Positions 7,878 to 16,503 of a stretch of DNA of 28,085 nucleotides are shown piece after piece; the first letter of the stretch is position 1; each line of letters starts with the position of its first letter. The stretch spans positions 1 to 28,085 of IMG/VR virus record IMGVR_UViG_3300031227_000311; one strand, given 5' to 3'. The stretch is from a virus. The translations under genes were made by a program, and so were the position numbers. The notes below the pieces were generated by a model, which worked only from the letters and a program-made list of their open reading frames with translations, had not been told where the DNA came from and did no database searches.

Positions 7878-8183
7878 TCATCCTACGAACTTTTCATAAA
7901 GACTGAAGTGTTGTTCTGTAAGTTTCTTGCTGTCATTCAGTTCTTTAAGAGATTCAATTATGATGTCAGTTGCCTTTTCACCAATTTCAATTTCACGTTC
8001 TTCGTTACCCTTATTGTTCCATGTAGCTATTTCACCGTCTTGCTTAACTTCAAACTCTTTAATGTCACCTTCGCTTAAACCCAGACTTGAAGTTAATGAT
8101 CTCAATACTCTTAATGTAACAAAATTACCTTCTTTAGGTAAAATCTGTAACAGAATAAGCCTCTCCAATACGGTTAAATTCAT
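7878..8183 (-). CDS. Conserved-type phage protein of unknown function
   Basis: I start it at ATG 8183 (101 residues), because AAGGGGGAAGA stands directly before that ATG. An upstream in-frame ATG at 8213 lies within the preceding gene and lacks such a site. The protein begins MNLTVLERLILLQILPKEGN, a pattern common in hypothetical phage proteins, and continues with a TLRVLRSLTSSLGLSEGDIKEFE helix pair. It has no enzymatic motif. Its position in the head module, between a repeat-containing structural protein and the connector, says little beyond late expression. Confidence 0.65.
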   Translation of the reverse strand: MNLTVLERLILLQILPKEGNFVTLRVLRSLTSSLGLSEGDIKEFEVKQDGEIATWNNKGNEEREIEIGEKATDIIIESLKELNDSKKLTEQHFSLYEKFVG

Positions 8184-8197
8184 TCTTCCCCCTTTAT

Positions 8198-9307
8198 TTA
8201 TGCTTCCCAACAATTAATGTATGCTGTTCCACCATCTTGCATTTTAACCAAGATGTGTCCTGCGGCAGTTGTAACATATTTTGTAGTTGTAGCATCTACC
8301 CAACCGTTCTCTGCATCATCAAAATCAAACACAAAAGAACCAGTACCTTTTACTTCGATTGCGGCAGTAATTGTTCCAGATAACGAGGAACTATCACCAT
8401 GCAGGAGTAGTCCAACTGGTAATGCTTGTGAATTAGAATATACTCTCATTGCAGCTGTTTGATTGGTTGACATACTAACAATATTAAGACCGTAATCAAC
8501 ATAGTTAGCTGCTGTGCAGTTTATGTTAATCCTGATAGCAGATGTCTCACCTACTACATTAGCACGAATACGAGGTCTTATTTCAAGACAAGTAACCGCC
8601 TGTGCTACTGCTGCACCAGCTAATATTTCAGTATCGAATATACCAGCAGATAATGTAGCAGCACCAGTAGCAGTAATTGTTTTACTTGCTGCTATTTCCA
8701 ATGTTGCAATACAAGAAGCCTGTTCACCAAGAATACACGTGTCTGTAATTGCAAGTCTACTTCTTGTAGCGTATCCATTGACAAGGTCAAATCCAACTGA
8801 CAGGTAATTATATCCAGCGTAAACATAGCCTGTAGAATCTGCACTTACTGTGATATAGTTTACGTCACCCATTACAGCCGTAGCCGTAGCTGCTACTGTT
8901 ATGTGCATACCTTTCAATATTAAATATTTTGTCTGTGTTCCGTATGCTAATGCGGTTGAATATGTACCATGTGAGAATACACAAGATGCGTCAAGACCTG
9001 TTTCGTCAGTCTGAACGGCTGATATATTTATTGCGGTTGTGCAGGCTGCAGTAACATTAATTCCATTCGTGCAACCATTATCACTAATGTTTATGCCATT
9101 TGTGTAGGCTTCACTGATGTTTATACCGTTAGTACCTGATCCAGCAAGTTCAAATGTACCAGCTACAGTTAAATCCATAGCTTTATTGGCATCACCAATA
9201 ACTACGCCATCTTCGCCAACTCTAAAATAATTGTGTTTATGTGTGTCTCCAGCCCTCACTATTTTAAATGAGTTCCTTCCTTGAATTACTTGTAATTCAG
9301 CAGCCAT
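8198..9307 (-). CDS. Repeat-containing structural protein, probable capsid decoration or head fibre
   Basis: A 369-residue protein rich in Ala, Thr, Ser and Gly with almost no charge clusters. Residues 59-99 hold four 10-11-residue repeats of the form T-N-G-I-N-I-S followed by a variable three or four residues, suggesting turns of a beta-helix. The remainder repeats short hydrophobic strands (ITVSADS, SGIFDTEIL, IRININCTAA, GLNIVSMST, GLLLHGDSSS) and ends with a compact strand-rich tip, KYVTTAAGHILVKMQDGGTA. Such proteins occur as virion surface fibres. Location shortly after the capsid gene supports a head-associated product. Strong ribosome site AAGGAGG. Confidence 0.55.
   Translation of the reverse strand: MAAELQVIQGRNSFKIVRAGDTHKHNYFRVGEDGVVIGDANKAMDLTVAGTFELAGSGTNGINISEAYTNGINISDNGCTNGINVTAACTTAINISAVQTDETGLDASCVFSHGTYSTALAYGTQTKYLILKGMHITVAATATAVMGDVNYITVSADSTGYVYAGYNYLSVGFDLVNGYATRSRLAITDTCILGEQASCIATLEIAASKTITATGAATLSAGIFDTEILAGAAVAQAVTCLEIRPRIRANVVGETSAIRININCTAANYVDYGLNIVSMSTNQTAAMRVYSNSQALPVGLLLHGDSSSLSGTITAAIEVKGTGSFVFDFDDAENGWVDATTTKYVTTAAGHILVKMQDGGTAYINCWEA
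9011..9133 (-). repeat. Four tandem 30-33-bp coding repeats (NGINIS units)
   Basis: The repeats encode TNGINISEAY, TNGINISDNGC, TNGINVTAAC and TTAINISAVQ. The nucleotide copies have diverged, but the I-N-I spacing is kept, which points to selection on a beta-helix rather than recent slippage. Confidence 0.75.
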
Positions 9308-9317
9308 AACTACCTCC

Positions 9318-10094
9318 TTACGCTCTAACTTGTACGCATCTTACCCAATCAACGTAAAGTTCAGGTTCACCTGTACTCGACCCAGATTGACATACAAAAC
9401 TTGGTGTAATCCCAACGACAGGAATGTTAGCAGTCAAAATAGATGTTCCAATTTTTACGCCATCAACATAATGAGTAACATCCGTAACGCCATTAACGTG
9501 GAATCCTACCCTTACATAAGTAGCTTCTACAAGAGTTGTAGCTGCAACTGGAGTAGCTTCTGTTCCTGCTTTTTCTGCACCAAACAATAATGCGGCACTT
9601 GAAAGACATTCAAAACCAATATGATTTGCAGCAGTCATATCATTACCACTTATGATTGAAGTATCGGCTGCTGAAAGTCCAACAAATAATTGAACATCAT
9701 CAACTGCATCGGTTACTTTAATTTTTGCTTCAAACCAAATATCTCGACCTGCAACAGGAATAAATGGTAGTGTGCCTTCTGTGTATTGAATATTCATGCC
9801 TTGCCCTTCGGTAGCAGAATCACAATCAATTACACAAATTCCGCCCTGCAATGTATCAGATGTAGTAACGCCACCAGCAGTTGCTTGTGTTACTGTCCAT
9901 CCTGCCATAGCTGTAGTAGCAACGGCTACGCCCTTCCAGTTCATCCAATCTTCAAAAAAGTCGTATGCTACTGTCGGGTCTATTGCCATTGGTAGTAATG
10001 GTGCGTTTGCCCATACTCCTGTTTGATAAGTGGTATTAATCTGGCTATCCCAGAAACCTAACTTACCAGCTTTCCAATAACTTCTTGTGCTCAT
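9318..10094 (-). CDS. Jellyroll-like virion protein of unknown function
   Basis: A 258-residue protein whose middle and end look like a concanavalin/LamG-type jellyroll: DIWFEAKIKVTDAVDDVQLFVGLS, then HIGFECLSSAALLFGAE, TYVRVGFHVNGVTDVTHYVDG and a final ELYVDWVRCVQVR. That pattern of wide beta strands with conserved aromatic residues is common to virion surface or receptor-binding domains. The N-terminus (MSTRSYWKAGKLGFWDSQIN) may anchor it to the capsid. It lies between two other unknown structural genes in the head module. Ribosome site GAAGGAGGAAA. Confidence 0.55.
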   Translation of the reverse strand: MSTRSYWKAGKLGFWDSQINTTYQTGVWANAPLLPMAIDPTVAYDFFEDWMNWKGVAVATTAMAGWTVTQATAGGVTTSDTLQGGICVIDCDSATEGQGMNIQYTEGTLPFIPVAGRDIWFEAKIKVTDAVDDVQLFVGLSAADTSIISGNDMTAANHIGFECLSSAALLFGAEKAGTEATPVAATTLVEATYVRVGFHVNGVTDVTHYVDGVKIGTSILTANIPVVGITPSFVCQSGSSTGEPELYVDWVRCVQVRA

Positions 10095-10117
10095 AATATT
10101 TCCTCCTTCGGAAATAG

Positions 10118-10139
10118 TAGGGGCAGTTTCCCACCCCTA
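10118..10139 (-). other. Intercistronic hairpin, TAGGGG/CCCCTA
   Basis: A 6-bp perfect stem with a 10-base loop lies in the 54-bp gap between the genes ending at 10149 and starting at 10094. No T-run follows on the transcribed strand, so I read it as an mRNA processing or stability element rather than a terminator. Confidence 0.35.
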
Positions 10140-10148
10140 ATATAAGTT

Positions 10149-10637
10149 TTAGTCTGCGAGTGGTTCTATTGGAACGTCACTCTTGTAACGACCTTTCCAA
10201 AGCATGTATGTAGCACTATATACGTTATTGCCCGATGATGGAGCGTCAAGTGCAAGTTGGATGCAGTCAAAAGCAGTATCACTTGAACCCTGAATTGTGT
10301 CAGCAGGGATTTCAATTACATACATTGAAAGTGCTGTATCAACAGCAAATGAATCGTCAGTTACGTCAGTCTCTGTTAAAGGACTAAGAGTAGGTGCACC
10401 ATCATTGGTGTACATATAATCAAATTCTACTCCGCCCCCATCTTCATCAGTACCATCAACTGCTGTAGCACGATTTATTGTTGCCAATGTTTCATCTGAC
10501 ATACTAGCACCAGTGTTAATAATGATTGTGCAGTGGTCGTAACCTTTCATGCAGATATAATTGCCATCAACAGCATTAGTGGTATAGTCTAATGGTGGTA
10601 CGGCTTCTACGAGTGTTACTAATTGATTTCCTATCAT
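10149..10637 (-). CDS. Putative small structural protein next to major capsid gene
   Basis: A 162-residue acidic, beta-rich protein directly downstream of the major capsid gene. It has ICMKGYDHCTIIINTGASMSDE near residue 30, an Asp/Glu-rich middle (TDEDGGGVEFDYMY), and AFDCIQLALDAPSSGNNVYSATYML at the end. The shape (short strands, Asn/Gly turns, size about 160) is like cement proteins encoded beside capsid genes in other siphoviruses, but I do not recognise a specific family. Ribosome site AGGAGGAAA. Ten bases separate it from the capsid gene. Confidence 0.55.
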   Translation of the reverse strand: MIGNQLVTLVEAVPPLDYTTNAVDGNYICMKGYDHCTIIINTGASMSDETLATINRATAVDGTDEDGGGVEFDYMYTNDGAPTLSPLTETDVTDDSFAVDTALSMYVIEIPADTIQGSSDTAFDCIQLALDAPSSGNNVYSATYMLWKGRYKSDVPIEPLAD

Positions 10638-10646
10638 AATTTCCTC

Positions 10647-11843
10647 CTATGCCCTTTCAGCTAAGTTGACGTAAGGACTCATTGTCGAACCGTTAGCTGG
10701 TGTCTGATAAATAGGCCATAATGGTTGTCCGTCCCAACGATAACTAATCTTAAAGGTCTGTTGGTCATAGTCAAATTTCAAGTGCATGGATGTAGATGTT
10801 CTGATTCCACCGCCAGCCTTTTCACCGACAAGATACTGAGACCAGTCTATTAAAGCAACGTCATTAACATCACCTAAAGTAGCAGCGTGTTCAGTCATAA
10901 CTAACGGAGCATTAAATATACGTCCGTTAGGTGCTTTTGACGCATCATTGCTCTGAATCCAAACTGGTGTACTTGCTGTTCCACCAGTAATTGTTAAATC
11001 CATTAATTCAGGTAAGCAGTTATGGTTTGAGACCCAAGTAAGCCCTGCCTTGTTAGGTGTTCTTGACCACATTTTTGTTAAGTTCTTATAAACGATAGTA
11101 TCTGCAACCTGACCAGTTTCTTTAGCAACACTAATCAATGCTGGAGAGTTCTGAATACCGAGAGGTCGTCCTGCACCTGTACCTGTCAGCATATCCTTGT
11201 TTCTCTGCCATTTCACAGCATCAACAAATTTCTGTGATACATAAGGCTCGATGGATATAGGTGAATCTTCGATCATTTCATCACTAATGTAGCAAAGGCC
11301 AGTTAATTTATGCAGAGATAACTGGATTTGACCAACAGTAGGGGACGAAGCTGTGTAAGCCGCTTCCTCTGCTTTGTAATAAAGAGTTATTCCACCAAAT
11401 AAATTACTGGAGTGGTCTTTATCGATTTGGTAAGGGAATGATACCGTATTAGAGGACATAGGTATCTTCATGGCTTTTTCGTAGAATATGTCGCCTTCTA
11501 TACTGCGTTCCCAAAGTCTGTTGCTAAATTCTGGCGGGATTAAGAACCCACCTTCGAGATTGGATGTTTCGTTTACTGTCTTTTGTAACAAGTTCTTAGA
11601 TGATAGTCTTTCATCTTTCGGACTCTTTACTACGGTCTGCACAAAATCACTGAAGTTCTTGAATCCACCCTTCATAAGCTTATCTTCTTCTTCCTGAGAA
11701 GCGATTACCTTAATACTGGCAACTTCTTCACTGAGAGTAGAAAGTTTTTCGTCTATGTTCTTGGAGTGTTCTTCAAGAGAAGTTTCAAGTGTTTTTGTGA
11801 ACTGTTCTTCTGTGAGAACTTTTTCTTTTCTTGGTTCATCCAT
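10647..11843 (-). CDS. Major capsid protein, HK97 fold
   Basis: I start at ATG 11843 (398 residues): AAGGAG stands before it, and the in-frame ATG at 11879 has no such site. Residues 1-100 are charged and coiled-coil-like, as in the delta scaffold domain removed by the prohead protease. The mature part shows NLEGGFLIPPEF (N-arm and start of the core), VSFPYQIDKD, the RNKDMLTGTGAGRPLGIQNSP motif typical of HK97-family capsids, WVSNHNCLPELMDL, and GRIFNAPLVMTEHAATLG with ALIDWSQYLVGEKAGGGIRTS. The protease gene upstream supports a cleaved scaffold. Confidence 0.95.
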   Translation of the reverse strand: MDEPRKEKVLTEEQFTKTLETSLEEHSKNIDEKLSTLSEEVASIKVIASQEEEDKLMKGGFKNFSDFVQTVVKSPKDERLSSKNLLQKTVNETSNLEGGFLIPPEFSNRLWERSIEGDIFYEKAMKIPMSSNTVSFPYQIDKDHSSNLFGGITLYYKAEEAAYTASSPTVGQIQLSLHKLTGLCYISDEMIEDSPISIEPYVSQKFVDAVKWQRNKDMLTGTGAGRPLGIQNSPALISVAKETGQVADTIVYKNLTKMWSRTPNKAGLTWVSNHNCLPELMDLTITGGTASTPVWIQSNDASKAPNGRIFNAPLVMTEHAATLGDVNDVALIDWSQYLVGEKAGGGIRTSTSMHLKFDYDQQTFKISYRWDGQPLWPIYQTPANGSTMSPYVNLAERA

Positions 11844-11906
11844 TTTTAGTCTCCTTATTATTCCAGATTCAGTTTTCAAGCCTAATAGTTCTCGACCTAT
11901 CTCCAG

Positions 11907-12806
11907 CTATACTTTACCTCGTCTAATGTCTATTTTATCTGTCATTCTATTTAATGCTTTGTTAATTAGTTCTGCTGCTTTTTCAGTTGTTATCCCTTTG
12001 GGGGCAACAGTTTTTGGTTTAGTCAGTTCAGCTATCTTTGCTTCTAATGCTTCCACTTTATCAGTAAGTGCTTTCAACTCTTCACTGTTATCAACTACTT
12101 CTACTTCTTCTTCAGGAAACAATTCAGTTTTAAGGTCTAATGACTTGAATTGGAATTTACCTTCCTCTACGGCTAACGTAAGGGCATCAGGATTGCAAGC
12201 TACCGGAACATCAGAGTGTTCTAAAAGGTATGCTTTTGTGATAATGTTATTTGCACCTTTCAGATCTTCGTCTGTCATAAAGAATTTCTCTTTAGTATAT
12301 GTAATAGCTTTATCCCAAGCTTCAGTGTCAGATTTCTTAACTGATTTCAAAGGTATGAATCCTACACTTGCTGGCAGTGGATGTCCGTCTTTGTGCATAT
12401 TATAAATGTCGTCTGCCATATCGTGTTTAGCGTAAACTTGTTTTGCCAAGAGTCCTTTATCGGTAGTCTTAATCCACATATCAGTTCCAAGTGGTAATTG
12501 ACCCTTGCCACCGAAAGTAGTGCCACCGTAGTTGTGTCCATAAAGGAATAACTTTGTTTTGTTAAAGTCGTCTAATAGCCAAGCGTCAGGTAAAATCACG
12601 TCACCATCTCGATCCACAGACACAGTAGATACGTATTTAATAACAGCCCTTTCACCTTCTTTTATTTCCATACCATCGGAAACTTCTGCAAAACCCTTAT
12701 TTACAAATTCCAGTTCATCAGCTTTAATATGAAACTGCTTTGCCATATCATTCGCTTTCTTTGGGTTACAGTCCTTGTATTTTAATCTCTTAGTCACTAA
12801 TTCCAT
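11907..12806 (-). CDS. Prohead maturation protease, HK97 type (U35)
   Basis: Start ATG at 12806 (299 residues) follows AAAGGAGTAACG. The gene overlaps the portal end by 17 bp. The protease domain, residues about 40-215, has VSVDRDGDVILPDAW, the catalytic His in LFLYGHNYGG (H91), and the catalytic Ser in PASVGF (S147). Near its end is LLEHSDVPVACNPDALTLA, the SxVPxxxNPxA motif of prohead proteases. Residues about 230-265 form a coiled coil, followed by a basic tail, which may act as a scaffold. It cuts the capsid delta domain inside the prohead. Confidence 0.93.
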   Translation of the reverse strand: MELVTKRLKYKDCNPKKANDMAKQFHIKADELEFVNKGFAEVSDGMEIKEGERAVIKYVSTVSVDRDGDVILPDAWLLDDFNKTKLFLYGHNYGGTTFGGKGQLPLGTDMWIKTTDKGLLAKQVYAKHDMADDIYNMHKDGHPLPASVGFIPLKSVKKSDTEAWDKAITYTKEKFFMTDEDLKGANNIITKAYLLEHSDVPVACNPDALTLAVEEGKFQFKSLDLKTELFPEEEVEVVDNSEELKALTDKVEALEAKIAELTKPKTVAPKGITTEKAAELINKALNRMTDKIDIRRGKV

Positions 12807-14199
12807 CGTTACTCCTTTCGTTGTTCTCTCCACCCGTACCGCCAGAACCAGCTTCTTTAGGCGTCTTGTTCTCGTAAAAACCTTCTAACATATCAGCGTA
12901 TATCATATTGGAAGGAACTATACGTCTATCGCCATCATCTGTAGGTGACATTCCCTGTTCCTTGCGGATTTCGTTGATACTCGATACGCCCCATTTAAGG
13001 TTAGTCTCATGCTGTTTCCTTATCTGTTCATTATCTTCTTTAACGGGGTTATCAAAAGCACAGAATAGTTTAGCGGTAGGACTCTGTGCGTATTTAGGTA
13101 AGATAGTTTCAGTTACCTTCTCTTCTATGAATTTCAGCCTCGGTGAGATAGTGTCCCTAAAATAAGCATAATTCCCACTTTCAGCGTTTGATCTATTCAC
13201 TGACTCGACTGTGATTAAGGAGAGGGGGACTCCGAAAGCAGCAGCAATCTCTTCACGAGAGGTTTTTGAAGCTATGGCTGAGAACAAATCTTTTGGATTG
13301 ACAGCCACAGACTCAAATTTGAGATCATTGTCGAAGAGAGGTGTCGAGCCAGCGTTTTTAGCTCCACGATATTTACTGAGTTGCTCGTTCAGCCTGTCAA
13401 ATGCAATGTTGCCGAGGTTTTCTTTCGTGGTGAAGTAACCTGGTATAACCCCCATGTTTTTATAAAGGGCTTGTAAGTATGTATTGGAATAATTTGTTAT
13501 ATTAACTGCTTGCGGTACTGCTGAGAGTGGAGATGTGCCATAAAAGAGGTCGCCAGGGTAAGGAAATTTGTGGTGAACAATTAATTTAGGATCATACATC
13601 TTTGATTCACCAGAGTCGTTCTTATATTTATATCCTGAGATAAACTTCTTCTTATCAGGGATGATCTTCATGTTCTGACTCGGAAGTTGCCAAAGCTCAC
13701 CAGGAATATTCAAGCCGTTCATGCCGATTCCCCAATATGAGTTACCGGTTATCTCTGAGAATAGCTGACTTAAATACAAAAAATCCGTCTTATTGAAAAA
13801 CGGATTCACATTTCGCATTAAATCAAGGAAGGGGTGTACTAAAACTTCTTCCACAACTATCTTTTGGTTTAAATTCTTGTAAGCTTTATTTATCTGTGAG
13901 CTGTTGGTTTCATAAAGATAGCTTTTCTCTTTAGGTGATAGCTCTTTCGTGGGTACGAGAGATTGTTCACCTTCAGGCTTCGCTACATAGAGTCTTAGCG
14001 TTTGTTTAGCCACAGCTTTAGCGTTACGGTCAGCACATACATATACCCAACCAGCATAAGCCCTTATGAGTGCATCTATATTATGTGGATCAAAATGAGT
14101 CTGACCACTTGCCCAACTGTCGATAATTGTACCAAATCGACCTAACTTTTTTTCTCTAAGACTTGATTTTACTAATTCGAGACCGAATGGTAGTCGCAT
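12790..14199 (-). CDS. Portal protein, HK97/SPP1-like
   Basis: A 469-residue portal subunit; the dodecamer forms the DNA channel at one capsid vertex and binds the terminase. Recognisable parts are AYAGWVYVCADRNAKAVAKQ near residue 50, HPFLDLMRNVNPFFNKTDF, the LPSQNMKIIPDK/GYKYKNDSG strand pair, IVHHKFPYPGDLFYGTSPLSA (typical of family members with a HxRxxxxxxYxGxSPL pattern), the long YLQALYKNMGVIPGYF helix, and a C-terminal Gly/Asn-rich tail. It is the first gene after the promoter at 14281-14309. Ribosome site AAAAGGGTC is further from the ATG than usual. Confidence 0.92.
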   Translation of the reverse strand: MRLPFGLELVKSSLREKKLGRFGTIIDSWASGQTHFDPHNIDALIRAYAGWVYVCADRNAKAVAKQTLRLYVAKPEGEQSLVPTKELSPKEKSYLYETNSSQINKAYKNLNQKIVVEEVLVHPFLDLMRNVNPFFNKTDFLYLSQLFSEITGNSYWGIGMNGLNIPGELWQLPSQNMKIIPDKKKFISGYKYKNDSGESKMYDPKLIVHHKFPYPGDLFYGTSPLSAVPQAVNITNYSNTYLQALYKNMGVIPGYFTTKENLGNIAFDRLNEQLSKYRGAKNAGSTPLFDNDLKFESVAVNPKDLFSAIASKTSREEIAAAFGVPLSLITVESVNRSNAESGNYAYFRDTISPRLKFIEEKVTETILPKYAQSPTAKLFCAFDNPVKEDNEQIRKQHETNLKWGVSSINEIRKEQGMSPTDDGDRRIVPSNMIYADMLEGFYENKTPKEAGSGGTGGENNERSNDGISD

Positions 14200-14236
14200 T
14201 TTTTGACCCTTTTATGTTTACCACAATGAGTGTAAG

Positions 14237-14252
14237 TTATTAAAATTAATAA
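14237..14252. other. AT-rich palindrome downstream of the portal promoter
   Basis: A 7-bp inverted repeat (TTATTAA AA TTAATAA) in the leader between the promoter at 14281-14309 and the portal gene. It could be an operator or simply a chance in AT-rich DNA. Confidence 0.2.
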
Positions 14253-14280
14253 TACTATTCTTTAATTCTATCACTCCATT

Positions 14281-14309
14281 ATTAAATACTAAAAAAACAG
14301 TGGTGTCAA
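14281..14309 (-). promoter_or_regulatory. Strong sigma70-type promoter for the head and tail genes
   Basis: On the minus strand TTGACA (14309-14304) is followed after exactly 17 bp by TTTAAT (14286-14281). It sits in the 112-bp gap between terminase and portal, the only sizeable gap in the structural operon, and reads toward the portal. The -35 box is embedded in a 16-bp element also found at 18491-18506 and 19359-19374. Confidence 0.6.
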
Positions 14310-14311
14310 GC

Positions 14312-15685
14312 TTAAATAAAGGGATTACTCTTTATCCATCTGACTTTAGGAACTTTGTTACCCTGTACGTATTCTGTGTAAGTTCCGTAAATAATAGCCT
14401 TAATCCCATCGTCTTTAATGTCTATTGGATCTTCTTTCACATTATGGTCTTTATCCTCTTTAAATTTGTATGAGTAGAACTCGTTCTTTAGTTTAGTGTC
14501 ACGTTCCAATAAATGGATGTTAAGCATCTTCATGAAGTCAATGGAGTCTTTAACGTAATTATTTGACTTGTAACAACCTCTTGCGTTATATCCTGCTTTC
14601 TGTAGTTCGTCTATTCTGTCGGGTTCAGCATTGTCACACCACATTGTAATATTGTAACTGACCTTCTTATCATTCATCCACTGTATGAGTTCAGCAGTAT
14701 GGTGTCCGCTTTCGTGAAACAGCAGTTCACAGTAGATACTTTTAGGTTGTTCGTTAGCATCGTCCTTCTGATACACCTTTACAAGTGCGGTAGGGTGGAC
14801 AAAACCAAAGTCAAGCCCATAATATACTTTAGACCACTCTAAATCTGGGATTTCGTGAATGATTGAGTAGTTATTGAAGATCTTGTTCTTCAAATCGGCA
14901 TATTCACCTAAACAATAGATTTTGTAGTATGATTCGTCTTTGTTAATCAATGCTTCCAGTGAAGCCACATACTGTAGGTCAAGGAATAAGTTATCTTTGT
15001 AGGTAGAGTGCAAAACTGTTTTCATACCGGTTATTTTGTGCTTTTTGCCGTTATACTCCACTTCTGTAACGGTTTTCTTACGATATGAGAGCTTTTTAGG
15101 GTTGTGATTCTCTTTATATGTCCAATTTTCCTTTGAAATGGGATTATATGAGTACATAAATTGAGCATAGTTGCCTATATCTGCCGGTTTAGCACCTCTT
15201 TTAAGCTTTAAGCTCTGTTCTGCCGATAGGTTAAATTTAGGTCTTAATCGTAGGTCTAACTGCATCATATCATCATATCCGGCTTCAGTTGACTCTTCAT
15301 ACCAGATTGAAGTGATATTCTCGATAGACTTTATCTTTTCGAGATCATCCATACCCCTGAACAGAATTTCGTTACCATTCAGGTTATTTCTGATATTCAT
15401 TGGTTTAATTGTAGTGTGGCAGTTATCTAATAGTCCCCAAACTGATAGGGTGTCTTTGATTAGTCTGAAGGCTGAAGTTTCAAGCCCTGGTGAGTATCTA
15501 CGCAAAACAAGAAATCTGTGTCCTACATCTTCTTTGAAGAAACGGTAACATAGCTTCTGTGCAGCGAACCAAGATTTTCCCGATCCGGCACTTCCGACCA
15601 TCACAAAGTAACGGTCAGTGTTCCAAAGATGGGGGTAATACTTTTTGTTAATAATCTTATCAAGTTGTGAAAATTCAATTTTCAA
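14312..15685 (-). CDS. terL: Terminase large subunit, Terminase_3 type
   Basis: This 457-residue motor packages DNA into the prohead. The ATPase domain has Walker A GSAGSGKS (residues 31-38), Walker B with catalytic Glu in IWYEE (127-131) and the motif FMYSYNP (177-182). The RNase-H-like nuclease domain shows the acidic residues GLDFGFVHP (D292), WCDNAEPDRIDEL (D351) and IDIKDDGIKA (D425/D426), so both activities appear intact. Start is a TTG at 15685, with GGAGG six bases before. Its putative small subunit is five genes upstream (16685-17188), rather than adjacent. Confidence 0.95.
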   Translation of the reverse strand: MKIEFSQLDKIINKKYYPHLWNTDRYFVMVGSAGSGKSWFAAQKLCYRFFKEDVGHRFLVLRRYSPGLETSAFRLIKDTLSVWGLLDNCHTTIKPMNIRNNLNGNEILFRGMDDLEKIKSIENITSIWYEESTEAGYDDMMQLDLRLRPKFNLSAEQSLKLKRGAKPADIGNYAQFMYSYNPISKENWTYKENHNPKKLSYRKKTVTEVEYNGKKHKITGMKTVLHSTYKDNLFLDLQYVASLEALINKDESYYKIYCLGEYADLKNKIFNNYSIIHEIPDLEWSKVYYGLDFGFVHPTALVKVYQKDDANEQPKSIYCELLFHESGHHTAELIQWMNDKKVSYNITMWCDNAEPDRIDELQKAGYNARGCYKSNNYVKDSIDFMKMLNIHLLERDTKLKNEFYSYKFKEDKDHNVKEDPIDIKDDGIKAIIYGTYTEYVQGNKVPKVRWIKSNPFI

Positions 15686-15748
15686 TTTCAGCCTCCGTGT
15701 GCTTCCAGATTCAAGTTCAGTAGTGAAGGGTATTACCCCCGAATCCCC

Positions 15749-16063
15749 CTAAGGATTAAGCCAAACTGTTATATCTACATCTTCAGTCGTGTTATCATCA
15801 AATGTAGCGTGTATGGTTATCGTGGAGCTTCTTACTCCCGTGAATGAAATGTAAAACTTATGGTTGTTCGCTACTTCGTAATATGTTGGTGGCGTGGTAG
15901 ATTCTACTTCCCACTCGTCAATGTTGACCCCTGCGAAGTTGACAGTGATGATTTCATCGTAAGCAAACAAGCTGTAATCGTCAGGGCTGAGTATCTGAAT
16001 GAAGTTTGGTTGCGTAGCAGTGGAACATCCTAATAGGACAAGAAATATTAATAGGTATCTCAT
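15749..16063 (-). CDS. Phage-encoded Ig-like lipoprotein
   Basis: Start chosen at ATG 16063 (104 residues), because AAGGGGGTG precedes it and the upstream gene stops two bases before; a GTG at 16069 is less likely. The protein begins MRYLLIFLVLLGCSTA, a classic lipobox (LLGC), so it should be lipid-anchored after cleavage. The remaining 85 residues, with NFIQILSPDDYSLFAYDEIITVNFAG and a final THATFDDNTTEDVDITVW-like strand, look like a single Ig-like beta sandwich. It lies directly upstream of terL. Superinfection exclusion or a surface change in lysogens is possible; an outer-membrane spanin is less likely given the Ig fold. No homologue is recognised. Confidence 0.7.
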   Translation of the reverse strand: MRYLLIFLVLLGCSTATQPNFIQILSPDDYSLFAYDEIITVNFAGVNIDEWEVESTTPPTYYEVANNHKFYISFTGVRSSTITIHATFDDNTTEDVDITVWLNP

Positions 16064-16065
16064 AT

Positions 16066-16233
16066 TCACCCCCTTAAATGTTTAGCGATTACGTCATCGC
16101 TAACTGTTTCTATGTCTAATTCCATAATCTTTTCACACAAATCAAATTGGCAAGCATAGCATATATCTGAGTCTTTAGGAAAATTACCAACAGAAAGAAA
16201 ATCTTTGCAAACAATACATTCCTTTAATGCCAT
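16066..16233 (-). CDS. Small zinc-finger-like protein (55 aa)
   Basis: ATG at 16233 follows GGAGGATTAG, whose TAG is the stop of the preceding gene. The 55-residue product has C-I-V-C at residues 6-9 and C-Y-A-C at 25-28, a four-cysteine site likely to bind zinc. A helix-forming acidic tail (EKIMELDIETVSDDVIAKHL) follows. It ends two bases before the lipoprotein start. Function is unknown. Confidence 0.65.
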   Translation of the reverse strand: MALKECIVCKDFLSVGNFPKDSDICYACQFDLCEKIMELDIETVSDDVIAKHLRG

Positions 16234-16503
16234 CTAATCCTCCAATATCCAATCAAATGTTAAGTACACAGAAAAAATAGCTGGGTCGTAGTATTTTGCA
16301 TTTTTAGTTTCGTCAAGTTCATCCCATATATCAGACGGAAGTGCCTCATATCTCAAAAAATTCCAAAGCACTAATTTTTCCGTACAATTACTGCCTTTTT
16401 TATTTTTATATATATCTACCAATGAGTAAAACGTCATAAGGTGTTTTTCTTTTAAATAAAACTTCTTTAGCTTCTTCTCTTGTATTTTCTTTTTAAACCA
16501 CAT
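16234..16503 (-). CDS. Unknown small protein (89 aa)
   Basis: A basic N-terminus (MWFKKKIQEKKLKKFYLKEK) is followed by an acidic, aromatic C-terminus (SDIWDELDETKNAKYYDPAIF, then TFDWILED). It overlaps the upstream stop by one base and abuts the next start. I do not recognise it and see no membrane segment or cysteine site. Confidence 0.6.
   Translation of the reverse strand: MWFKKKIQEKKLKKFYLKEKHLMTFYSLVDIYKNKKGSNCTEKLVLWNFLRYEALPSDIWDELDETKNAKYYDPAIFSVYLTFDWILED

Noticed and set aside
8198-9307. Diversity-generating retroelement target
   Set aside because: No reverse transcriptase or template repeat was seen in the window; the repeats look like an old beta-helix.
10118-10139. Rho-independent terminator in the head module
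   Set aside because: The stem is short and has no T-run on the transcribed strand.
11755-12405. 216-codon plus-strand ORF
   Set aside because: It lies opposite the prohead protease and capsid N-terminus, has Ser/Leu-rich antisense composition and no ribosome site.
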